Of a DNA stretch of 33,267 nucleotides, positions 7,952-14,051 are shown piece by piece. Made by a program: the position numbers and the translations under genes. Each line of letters starts with the position of its first letter. Position 1 is the first letter of the stretch. The notes below the pieces were generated by a model. That model did no database searches, was not told where the DNA came from, and was given only the letters and a program-made list of their open reading frames with translations. The DNA comes from Chitinophagales bacterium (GTDB lineage: Bacteria > Bacteroidota > Bacteroidia > Chitinophagales > Chitinophagaceae): contig JAATFV010000256.1 of assembly GCA_015655015.1 (NCBI GenBank), positions 1 to 33,267 on the forward strand. The letters run 5' to 3'.

Positions 7952-9949
7952 TTATAATAAGTTTAAAAAAGTGGCGGCAATGAACACTATAATAAAGAAC
8001 AGACCATACAGCACATACATCTGTATCTGTCCGTTATTGATAAACGTAAAATAATTCATAAATCCGATCAGCCGGTTATTCAACCTGTTGATGATACGTG
8101 TTTCAAAAAATTCGCTATAATGTGACTGATAGCTCCTGGCTTCCGGAAAGACAGTCGTGACATCTATTTCATGATATTTCTTCTTTTCGGCAGTGAGAAA
8201 GCTGAACAGCTTTGCCAGGCTCTTGGTAAATGATTTGCCCGTGTATTGCATCCTTGCATTGGGAGCTGCATATCCTCCGCCCCACGTAGGCAAAAAGACC
8301 CGGGGCTGTTTTTTGGAAATATTGACCCGTATATAGTAAATAAGGGAAATCAACCCGAGCAGAACCAGCGAAGTCCTTCCCGTCATAACCAGCACGGGCG
8401 ATAAAGTATGTAGGACAATACCCTGCCGGAATGTGCTGTCAAAGACCCCGATCACGGGTACGACAGCCGTCAGGACCATATTCGGAAAAATACCGATCAG
8501 CAGCATTATTGCCAGGATGATGAACAACGGTATCCGCATTGCCGTTGAAACTTCCGTTGGCGGGTGAGTAAGCGGCATACGTGGCGTGCCCAGGAAAACG
8601 GTGCCGAATGATTTGGTAAATGTCAGCATGGATAAGCCTCCCACCATAGCCAGAGCAGCAATGCTTACGATCATCAACAAGTTGAATTGCACATTGCTGG
8701 ATTTTATCCCCTCCACCAATCCGGTGTAAATAAGGAATTCCGACACAAAGCCGTTGAATGGCGGCAGAGCGCCAATAGCCAGTGAACCGCATAAAAAGAA
8801 AAATGCGGTTACCGGCATTCTCTTCAGCAACCCGCCCAGCTGCTCCATATTGCGCGTATGTGTCTGCAGGTAGAGATTACCCGCCGTAAAGAACAACAGC
8901 GATTTATAAAGAGAATGATTCAGCGTATGCAGCAAAGCGGCGGAAAAACCAACGAAGAACATCAGCGAATTACCGGTCGCCCTGCCAATTAACCCAACTC
9001 CAATCCCCATCCCGATAATGCCGACATTTTCGATCGTACAAAAGGCTAACATACGTTTAAAATCCCGGACGACAGCGGCGTTCAAAATGCCATACCATGC
9101 AGTCACCAGGGATAAAATAAGAATGACCTCCCCTATTTGTAAAAAATCCGAATGAAGATAAGTGATAGTCCGGAGTATCCCGTAAATCCCCATCTTAACG
9201 ATTATACCTGACATAACACCCGAAATATGAGAGGGGGCAGCGGGATGCGCATGCGGCAACCAGGTATGAAGCGGAATAAACCCGGCTTTGATAGCAAAAC
9301 CGGTAAAAAAGAGCGGGAACGCCCAGGCAGGCGGATGAGCGCCCAAAAAGAGTCCGATGGCGGAAAAATCAAATGACCCTGTAGCCATATAAACCCATAT
9401 GAATCCAATACTTAACAATAATATCCCGATATGCATGTGGATAAGATAATTCATCCCTGCCTTCAGGGTGTCCGGCTTAGTATGTTCGAATATAACCAGC
9501 AAAAAAGCAGCAATAGACATCATCTCCCATACGACTAAAAACGCCAGCCCGTTTTGTACCATACATACCAAAAGCATAGACACATGAACAGTCACAAATG
9601 AGATCCAGTGAAGGCTGGTATTATTCTTCTGCACCTCGTACGCCTTCATATACCCCTTTCCATATAAGGCCCCATTCAGACAGGTAAGATTAATGATGAG
9701 CATGAACCAGGCAGAAAGCGGATCGATACGTATCGAAATATCGCCAAAAGGACTCCCCGCCCCAATAGTGCACCGGAGACTGCGATATTCAAACAGCACT
9801 TGTATGACAGGAACAGTAGTAAGAAGCGTAATGATCATCACAAGAACCAGCCCCCCGGTGGATTTCTTTCCTTCCGGTAATAAAGGAATTAATATCACGC
9901 CTGTGAACAGCAGGAATATTAATCCGGTAATCAGATAAAATGATTCCAT
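7952..9949 (-). CDS. HyfB-like proton/ion-translocating membrane subunit
   Basis: This 665-residue membrane protein has about 15-16 helices and a long C-terminal extension, as in HyfB/NuoL-like proteins. The diagnostic block is FAIKAGFIPLHTWLPHAHPA followed by APSHISGVMSGIIVKMGIYG. Others are FKRMLAFCTIENVGIIGMGI and LNHSLYKSLLFFTAGNL. Key ion-path residues (the Lys in FAIKAG, the Lys in IIVKMG, the Glu in CTIENVG and His/Lys in the later helices) are retained. The last 120 residues contain a soluble loop and a final helix (YVLYGLFFIIVFIAATFLNLL, quoted in part). It follows the DUF1275 gene by 30 bases and is the first recognisable complex subunit in the operon. Confidence 0.9.
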   Translation of the reverse strand: MESFYLITGLIFLLFTGVILIPLLPEGKKSTGGLVLVMIITLLTTVPVIQVLFEYRSLRCTIGAGSPFGDISIRIDPLSAWFMLIINLTCLNGALYGKGYMKAYEVQKNNTSLHWISFVTVHVSMLLVCMVQNGLAFLVVWEMMSIAAFLLVIFEHTKPDTLKAGMNYLIHMHIGILLLSIGFIWVYMATGSFDFSAIGLFLGAHPPAWAFPLFFTGFAIKAGFIPLHTWLPHAHPAAPSHISGVMSGIIVKMGIYGILRTITYLHSDFLQIGEVILILSLVTAWYGILNAAVVRDFKRMLAFCTIENVGIIGMGIGVGLIGRATGNSLMFFVGFSAALLHTLNHSLYKSLLFFTAGNLYLQTHTRNMEQLGGLLKRMPVTAFFFLCGSLAIGALPPFNGFVSEFLIYTGLVEGIKSSNVQFNLLMIVSIAALAMVGGLSMLTFTKSFGTVFLGTPRMPLTHPPTEVSTAMRIPLFIILAIMLLIGIFPNMVLTAVVPVIGVFDSTFRQGIVLHTLSPVLVMTGRTSLVLLGLISLIYYIRVNISKKQPRVFLPTWGGGYAAPNARMQYTGKSFTKSLAKLFSFLTAEKKKYHEIDVTTVFPEARSYQSHYSEFFETRIINRLNNRLIGFMNYFTFINNGQIQMYVLYGLFFIIVFIAATFLNLL

Positions 9950-9979
9950 CAGCGGTTATTACTTAAAGCTACCTTTTAT

Positions 9980-10729
9980 TCATTCCTCCAGGGCTATTTT
10001 TTTTATCGACTTCCCTATTTTCCGGTAATAACGCTTAACATTGACCCGAAACACATCATACAATAAAGCAAACACCAGGAAAAAAGCCGGTACATAAAAA
10101 GAAGAAAAATCAATGATCCGGAATGCATAAGCTCCCAACAGGGCCCCCGTAACAAAGAACAGGATAATGACCGTCTTGAGCATAATACGGGATTTTAACG
10201 CCGTTTTATTCTCCTCCTGGATGGTTATCAATTGGGCCAGTTCAATACCCAGATCGGTGAATGTGCCTGTTAAATGGGTAGTGCGTACAACGGATCTGGA
10301 TATCATAGAGACTAAAGCATTTTGCATTCCCATGGCAAACAACAGGCTTCCTGCAAATGTCTGCCGGTGTATTAAACTATCGCTATAATCCCTCCCTATA
10401 GCCGCTACCGTCACAAGAATTCCCATCTCCAGTAAAATAGGGATCAGGTAAGAATATCTTTGGTTCTTCCCGATTATATCGATAATAAGGCTGGAAATAA
10501 AGGCGCCGCCTAAAAATAGCAGCATCCATAAGGCTATCACCCACGTAGTTCTCCAATCTTTCAAAGACACCTTCTCTGCAAACAAAGCGGCATGCCCGGT
10601 GACATTGGTGGTTAATACAGAAAACCCAAGAAATCCCCCGGCATTGACAAACCCAGCGGTCAGGCTTAATAAAGCAGCCAACCGGACATTATGAATATGA
10701 GTCCGCCTGACTCCTGTATGTTTTAACAT
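9980..10729 (-). CDS. DUF1275 (YoaK family) membrane protein
   Basis: This 249-residue protein has about six membrane helices and the DUF1275 signature blocks: LTAGFVNAGGFLGFSVLTTN followed by VTGHAA near residue 40, LFAMGMQNALVSMISRSVVR near 130 and RTTHLTGTFTDLG just after. The family is widespread and its transported substrate is unknown. Here it is placed 21 bases after a methyltransferase-like gene and 30 bases before the HyfB-like gene on the same strand, so it is probably co-expressed with the complex. The C-terminus is basic (RYYRKIGKSIKKIALEE), suggesting a cytoplasmic tail. Confidence 0.85.
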   Translation of the reverse strand: MLKHTGVRRTHIHNVRLAALLSLTAGFVNAGGFLGFSVLTTNVTGHAALFAEKVSLKDWRTTWVIALWMLLFLGGAFISSLIIDIIGKNQRYSYLIPILLEMGILVTVAAIGRDYSDSLIHRQTFAGSLLFAMGMQNALVSMISRSVVRTTHLTGTFTDLGIELAQLITIQEENKTALKSRIMLKTVIILFFVTGALLGAYAFRIIDFSSFYVPAFFLVFALLYDVFRVNVKRYYRKIGKSIKKIALEE

Positions 10730-10750
10730 AATTATACGGCATATTTAAAA

Positions 10751-11359
10751 TCAGTTTTTTATATAAAATCTAAGTAAGCCATCCAGCTCGCTTTGCACAA
10801 CACTATAAGCCGGAGGTATCTCATCCCCCCAGCTGCAATAGGTCACAATTCTTGTACCCACAGGCATTTTTTCGAATTCCTTATATAAATAATTGCTGTA
10901 ATAATTATACAACCCCGGAGAATATTCTATGCTGTCATCTATCTTATCAGTACCATCCAGGTTTTCAAAAAAAGAGTTATAAAAATAAAAATGGGTATAC
11001 TTTTTAAAATCCAATTGTGTAAAATTCCCATGGATAAAGGCCACATTGGACAGGCCCAGAATAGCCCGGGCAGCTTCCGCATGCCCGATCAAACTACTTC
11101 TCTGCTCTACCCCATCAAAAAAAGAAGCAGGTTTATAATAAGCAGCAGACAAACAAAACTTACCCACGCCGCTTCCAATATCCAGGATCCGGACACCTTC
11201 CCCGGTTGCAAGAAATTCAGCGGCCATTCTTGCTACATGTAACGGGGTCCAATGCATGCTTGCCAACCGCTGAATAGACTCAGGGTAGAGAAGATCAAAC
11301 TGCAGATCGCTACTGAACCAACTATCTGACTGCCGGGATTTAGCCGCTATCGATGACAT
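10751..11359 (-). CDS. SAM-dependent methyltransferase-like protein 1
   Basis: This 202-residue soluble protein has a class I methyltransferase fold signature: VRILDIGSGVGKFCL (motif I, near residue 56) and FDGVEQRSSLIGHAE, in which the acidic residue after the second strand would bind the ribose of SAM. The aromatic block HFYFYNSFFENLD replaces the usual motif IV, and the N-terminus has RLASMHWTPLHVARMAAEFL. It is clearly paralogous to the protein at 12676-13281; residues match in most blocks. The substrate is unknown; the fold near DOT1-like or other protein methyltransferases is a possibility only. It sits between the DUF983 and DUF1275 genes with gaps of 17 and 21 bases. Confidence 0.78.
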   Translation of the reverse strand: MSSIAAKSRQSDSWFSSDLQFDLLYPESIQRLASMHWTPLHVARMAAEFLATGEGVRILDIGSGVGKFCLSAAYYKPASFFDGVEQRSSLIGHAEAARAILGLSNVAFIHGNFTQLDFKKYTHFYFYNSFFENLDGTDKIDDSIEYSPGLYNYYSNYLYKEFEKMPVGTRIVTYCSWGDEIPPAYSVVQSELDGLLRFYIKN

Positions 11360-11376
11360 AAAATAAAAGTTGAAAT

Positions 11377-11814
11377 TTATAAACGCTCAGGTTCTTCAGC
11401 CCTCTCTGTCCGCCAATTCGGATTATATTTAACGAAAAAAGATAGCCACATCGACCGCGACAAACGCATCAGGTAAGGCTGGCTTAAAAGCAGAATGACT
11501 GTATTAACCCCAATCCACCAAAACAATCGGTTGTCATTCAGGGAAAGCCCGATTATTACCCACCAGGCAACGAACGTAGTGGCGGATAATGCAACGGTCA
11601 GCATATAGCTCACATAACTTGTCCCAAAATAAAAACCCGGCTCAATCTCAAGGATCTGGCCACAAACAGGGCACCGGGTATTCATCTTCATGAACTCCTT
11701 CAAATTGTAAAGCTTTTTCGTTTTAAACATGTCCCCTGTTCTGCAACGGGAACATTTATGCTTGATTACGCTCAAAAAATAGTTCGGTATAGGGTCGCTT
11801 TTATCAGTGGGCAT
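11377..11814 (-). CDS. DUF983 family membrane protein with zinc ribbon
   Basis: This 145-residue protein starts with a zinc-ribbon-like region: KCSRCRTGDMF near residue 19 and CPVCGQILEIEPGFYFG near 48, giving two CxxC pairs. Two membrane helices follow (MLTVALSATTFVAWWVIIGL and LFWWIGVNTVILLL). These blocks are diagnostic for DUF983, a family common in Bacteroidota and of unknown function. It is the first gene of the minus-strand operon that includes the Hyf-like complex. Its predicted promoter (11835-11842) lies 29.5 bp from a CRP-like site, with a leader of about 16 bases. Confidence 0.87.
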   Translation of the reverse strand: MPTDKSDPIPNYFLSVIKHKCSRCRTGDMFKTKKLYNLKEFMKMNTRCPVCGQILEIEPGFYFGTSYVSYMLTVALSATTFVAWWVIIGLSLNDNRLFWWIGVNTVILLLSQPYLMRLSRSMWLSFFVKYNPNWRTERAEEPERL

Positions 11815-11834
11815 CGTCTTTTGATAGTTTTATA

Positions 11835-11842
11835 CAAAGCTA
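11835..11842 (-). promoter_or_regulatory. -10-type promoter element of the DUF983/Hyf-like operon
   Basis: TAGCTTTG on the minus strand is a full match to TAnnTTTG. No -33 TTTG lies at the right distance, and the nearer CRP-like site is centred 29.5 bp upstream (11871.5), about -41.5 from the predicted start. This is the arrangement of class II activation by Crp/Fnr proteins. Confidence 0.6.
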
Positions 11843-11863
11843 TCCAAAGTCCCGTTCGGTAGC

Positions 11864-11901
11864 GGTGAGTATTGTCACTCCAAAAAGTAACTTTTATCAA
11901 C
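11864..11901. promoter_or_regulatory. Tandem CRP-like sites B between the DUF983 operon and the Crp/Fnr gene
   Basis: Site 1 is GGTGA-N6-TCACT (11864-11879) and site 2 is AGTAA-N6-TCAAC (11886-11901), centres 22 bp apart. Site 1 agrees with the CRP half-sites at eight of ten positions. The pair lies between divergent genes: it is suited to activate the minus-strand operon, while site 2 is only 19.5 bp from the plus-strand -10 box and may block it. Confidence 0.68.
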
Positions 11902-11912
11902 TATTAATTTGT

Positions 11913-11920
11913 TAATTTTG
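11913..11920 (+). promoter_or_regulatory. -10-type promoter element of the Crp/Fnr gene
   Basis: TAATTTTG is a full match to TAnnTTTG. The predicted transcription start is about 11925, only a few bases before the ATG at 11928, so translation may start from a nearly leaderless mRNA or at the second ATG (11952). CRP-like site 2 is centred about 31 bases before that start, overlapping the polymerase site. Confidence 0.5.
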
Positions 11921-11927
11921 TAACCAT

Positions 11928-12635
11928 ATGAGTATCAATGGTCTTTTCCCAATGGATAAATGGAATTTCAAAAGTCATTCCATTCTTACAGATTTGCCGC
12001 CCCAGGATGCTAAAATAATTACGGCTCACATGAGTGACCAGAATTATTCCAAAGGAGAAATTATTTTTCGCGAAGGATCATTCCCCTCCGGCATTTTTTT
12101 CATCCGCAATGGCAAGGTAAAAAAGTACAAAGTTGACAGCCTGCAACATGAGCAAATCATCTATGTAGCCAATACCGGCGAATTGATCGGTTATCACGCC
12201 CTGTTATCAGAAGAACGTTATCCCGACTCAGCCTCCGCCCTGGAAGACAGCGTGATCTCATTCATCCCCAAGGAAGATTTTCTGGAAGCGCTCAGCACGT
12301 CAAAAATATTGTCGCAGCGATTGCTCAAATTGCTCAGTCACGAGTTTACCGTGTTCACCAACAGCGTCACCCTTTTTGCCCAGCGGAACGTCAGGGAAAG
12401 ACTGGCCACCCAGCTGGTAGTCATGAGAGAAAAATATAAAGAGAACTACCAACCGGGAATGGATGTAGAAATTAATTTATCGAGAGACGATTTAGCCAGC
12501 CTGGTAGGTACCGCCAGGGAAAACGTCGTTCGGGTATTAAAAGAATTTAAGGAAGAGGGGTCTATTAAAACCAAAGGCAGAAAGATTGTGGTTACAGACA
12601 TACATAAGCTGCTCAAAATAGCCAACCAATTATAG
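11928..12635 (+). CDS. Crp/Fnr family transcriptional regulator
   Basis: This 235-residue protein has an N-terminal cyclic-nucleotide-type beta-barrel (YSKGEIIFREGSFPSGIFFI near residue 40, GELIGYHALLSE near 83), a long dimer helix (120-150) and a C-terminal winged helix (LSRDDLASLVGTARENVVRV near 183). The recognition helix keeps the Arg-Glu-x-x-x-Arg pattern (ARENVVR) that in E. coli CRP reads TGTGA. This fits the NGTRA-N6-TCAMY sites found here. There is no cysteine anywhere, so it is not an Fe-S sensor like Fnr; the cAMP-binding Arg-Ser pair is not evident either, so its signal is unknown. Start could be 11952. Its 3' end contains the first copy of a 23-bp tandem repeat. Confidence 0.9.
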   Translation: MSINGLFPMDKWNFKSHSILTDLPPQDAKIITAHMSDQNYSKGEIIFREGSFPSGIFFIRNGKVKKYKVDSLQHEQIIYVANTGELIGYHALLSEERYPDSASALEDSVISFIPKEDFLEALSTSKILSQRLLKLLSHEFTVFTNSVTLFAQRNVRERLATQLVVMREKYKENYQPGMDVEINLSRDDLASLVGTARENVVRVLKEFKEEGSIKTKGRKIVVTDIHKLLKIANQL

Positions 12636-12680
12636 CCGGAATAGCCGACCAATTATCACCAGGATAGCCAACCAATTATA
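12618..12680. repeat. 23-bp tandem repeat, nearly three copies, spanning two convergent gene ends
   Basis: The core ATAGCCAACCAATTATA starts at 12618, 12641 (with two changes) and 12664, exactly 23 bp apart. Copy 1 contains the end and stop codon of the Crp/Fnr gene. Copy 3 contains the stop codon of methyltransferase 2 on the other strand. No GC-rich hairpin with a T tract is seen, so an ordinary terminator is not evident in this 40-base gap. Confidence 0.85.
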
Positions 12681-13281
12681 ACTTTATCCAGAACTTCAAC
12701 AAGCTCCCAACCTGCGACTCCACCAACTGATAGCTCGATGGCAGGTTATCATCAAAGCTGTGAAAAGTCGCCAACCTCGTTCCTGGCTGTAGCTCCGCCA
12801 GCTTTTCGTACAGCTTTCTATTGTAATAATTGTACAATTCCGGCGTACATTCTATACTGTCGTCTATTTTATCCGTATCTATCAAATTCTCATAAAACGA
12901 ATTATAGAAATAAAAATGGTCGTATTGCTTGAAATCCAGTTCGGTAAGGTTGCTATGTATAAAATGAACATTTTTCAATCCAAGTATCTCCCTGGCAGTT
13001 TCAGCACGCAATACCAGCTCCTTACGTTGTTCAACTCCGAAAAAAGAAGCCCCAGGCTTGTAATACCCGCCGGCCAGGCAAAATTTCCCCGCCCCGCTTC
13101 CTATATCTAAAACTTTAACGCCGTCATGCGGCACCAGAAATTGCACCACCATCTGTGAAATATTCAATGGGGTCCAATGCTTGCGGGCTAATAACTGAAT
13201 TGACGGTGGGTATACATGATGTAATTGCTCGTCCGAACTAAACCATCGATCCAAACTGCCTGCTGAACTTATCTCCATCAT
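12676..13281 (-). CDS. SAM-dependent methyltransferase-like protein 2
   Basis: This 201-residue protein is a paralogue of the one at 10751-11359, with the same blocks: LARKHWTPLNISQMVVQFL, VKVLDIGSGAGKFCLAGGYY, FFGVEQRKELVLRAE, HFYFYNSFYENL and TDKIDDSIE. The motif I glycines and the acidic residue after strand 2 are present, so SAM binding is likely; the substrate is unknown. It starts with two consecutive ATG codons (13281 and 13278). The predicted transcription start falls at about 13278, so it may be translated from a leaderless mRNA. It is divergent from the PhnA-type gene and shares with it the CRP-like sites at 13312-13349. Confidence 0.8.
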   Translation of the reverse strand: MMEISSAGSLDRWFSSDEQLHHVYPPSIQLLARKHWTPLNISQMVVQFLVPHDGVKVLDIGSGAGKFCLAGGYYKPGASFFGVEQRKELVLRAETAREILGLKNVHFIHSNLTELDFKQYDHFYFYNSFYENLIDTDKIDDSIECTPELYNYYNRKLYEKLAELQPGTRLATFHSFDDNLPSSYQLVESQVGSLLKFWIKL

Positions 13282-13282
13282 A

Positions 13283-13290
13283 CAAAGTTA
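13283..13290 (-). promoter_or_regulatory. -10-type promoter element of methyltransferase 2
   Basis: TAACTTTG on the minus strand is a full match to TAnnTTTG. Its first base is 29.5 bp from the centre of the nearer CRP-like site (13319.5). The ATG codons begin two and five bases after the element, so there is essentially no leader. Confidence 0.58.
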
Positions 13291-13311
13291 TCCCAGGTTG
13301 CTATCAGCGGC

Positions 13312-13349
13312 GTTGAATCTTATCACTCTAAAATGTGACTTTTATCAAT
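13312..13349. promoter_or_regulatory. Tandem CRP-like sites C between methyltransferase 2 and the PhnA-type gene
   Basis: Site 1 is GTTGA-N6-TCACT (13312-13327) and site 2 is TGTGA-N6-TCAAT (13334-13349), centres 22 bp apart. Each site is 29.5 bp from the -10 box of the gene it faces, so one element could activate both directions symmetrically. Confidence 0.68.
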
Positions 13350-13370
13350 TTCTAAAAAATAAAAAAACAG

Positions 13371-13378
13371 TACCTTCG
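13371..13378 (+). promoter_or_regulatory. -10-type promoter element of the PhnA-type gene
   Basis: TACCTTCG matches TAnnTTTG with one change. It lies 29.5 bp from the centre of CRP-like site 2 and predicts a leader of about 20 bases before the ATG at 13403. Confidence 0.45.
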
Positions 13379-13402
13379 CCCACATTTTTTATACAGCATA
13401 TT

Positions 13403-13987
13403 ATGAAACTGGATGAACAACTCCTGGAAAGAAGCGATAATAAGTGCGAACTATGCCAAACCGGCGAACCATTAAAAGTATATGAAGTGCCCCCCCAATC
13501 CAATAGCGACCTGGATAATTGTATCCTGATCTGTGACAATTGCAGAGCGCAGATCGAGAGGAAAGCGGAATTGGACAGCAGCCACTGGAGCTGTTTATCG
13601 ACCACTATGTGGAGCGAAATACCAGGTGTACAGGTAGTCACCTGGCGTCTGCTCCACCGCCTGAAACAGGAGAGCTGGGCCATGGACAACCTGGATATGA
13701 TGTACCTTAGCGACGAACTGTTGGTCTGGGCTAAAGCCACCGGCGACCAGGATAATGACGCCCCCATCGAACTTCATAAAGATAGTAACGGCCACCCTTT
13801 GCAAAACGGCGACACAGTTACGCTGATAAAATCCTTAGATGTAAAAGGTTCCACCCTCAATGCAAAAATGGGAACCGTCGTAAAGAATATACGGCTGGTG
13901 GAAGATAATACAGAACAAATTGAAGGTAAAATTGAGGGGCAGGTAATCGTTATTCTTACCAAATACGTGAGAAAACAAAACAACTAA
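13403..13987 (+). CDS. PhnA-type zinc-ribbon protein
   Basis: This 194-residue protein starts at ATG 13403 (MKLDEQLLERSDNKCELC). The frame is open further upstream, but that extension would cross the promoter and CRP-like sites and has no family resemblance. The N-terminus has a zinc-ribbon-like region (CELC near residue 15 and CILICDNC near 40). The C-terminal 70 residues match the PhnA/YjdM domain: DSNGHPLQNGDTVTLIKSLD followed by VKGSTLNAKMGTVVKNIRLV. Despite its historical name, this family is not shown to degrade phosphonates and its role is unknown. A terminator-like hairpin follows the stop codon. Confidence 0.87.
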   Translation: MKLDEQLLERSDNKCELCQTGEPLKVYEVPPQSNSDLDNCILICDNCRAQIERKAELDSSHWSCLSTTMWSEIPGVQVVTWRLLHRLKQESWAMDNLDMMYLSDELLVWAKATGDQDNDAPIELHKDSNGHPLQNGDTVTLIKSLDVKGSTLNAKMGTVVKNIRLVEDNTEQIEGKIEGQVIVILTKYVRKQNN

Positions 13988-13989
13988 AA

Positions 13990-14010
13990 AACCCGCCAAA
14001 ATAGCGGGTT
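13990..14010 (-). terminator. Rho-independent terminator of the phosphodiesterase gene, possibly bidirectional
   Basis: The stem AACCCGC/GCGGGTT has seven base pairs and a seven-base loop. On the minus strand it is followed by a run of T (from the A-run at 13986-13990), so it should end transcription coming from 14052-14942. On the plus strand the T tract is poor, so action on the PhnA-type gene is less certain. Confidence 0.7.
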
Positions 14011-14042
14011 CCAATATTAAATAACGGGTTCCAAGATTAATA
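14005..14042. repeat. Short direct repeat after the terminator
   Basis: CGGGTTCCAATATTAA and CGGGTTCCAAGATTAA occur head to tail about 19 bases apart. The first copy includes the right arm of the terminator stem. It may reflect a local duplication. Confidence 0.6.
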
Positions 14043-14051
14043 ATATCAATC

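Noticed and set aside
8439..8792. 117-residue minus-strand open frame in another phase
   Set aside because: Shadow of the HyfB-like gene; its composition is not protein-like for this genome.
3191..9949. Functional group 4 [NiFe] hydrogenase or formate hydrogenlyase
   Set aside because: All four Ni-Fe ligand positions are substituted, the N2 cluster ligands are mostly lost, and no maturation or formate dehydrogenase gene is in the window.
11875..11890. Single palindrome TCAC-N8-GTGA as the regulator site
   Set aside because: It is the inner part of two adjacent N6-spaced CRP-like sites. The tandem-site reading explains more of the conserved bases and gives the standard half-site spacing.
13298..13402. 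N-terminal extension of the PhnA-type protein
   Set aside because: It would run through the CRP-like sites and -10 box, and family similarity starts only at the ATG at 13403.
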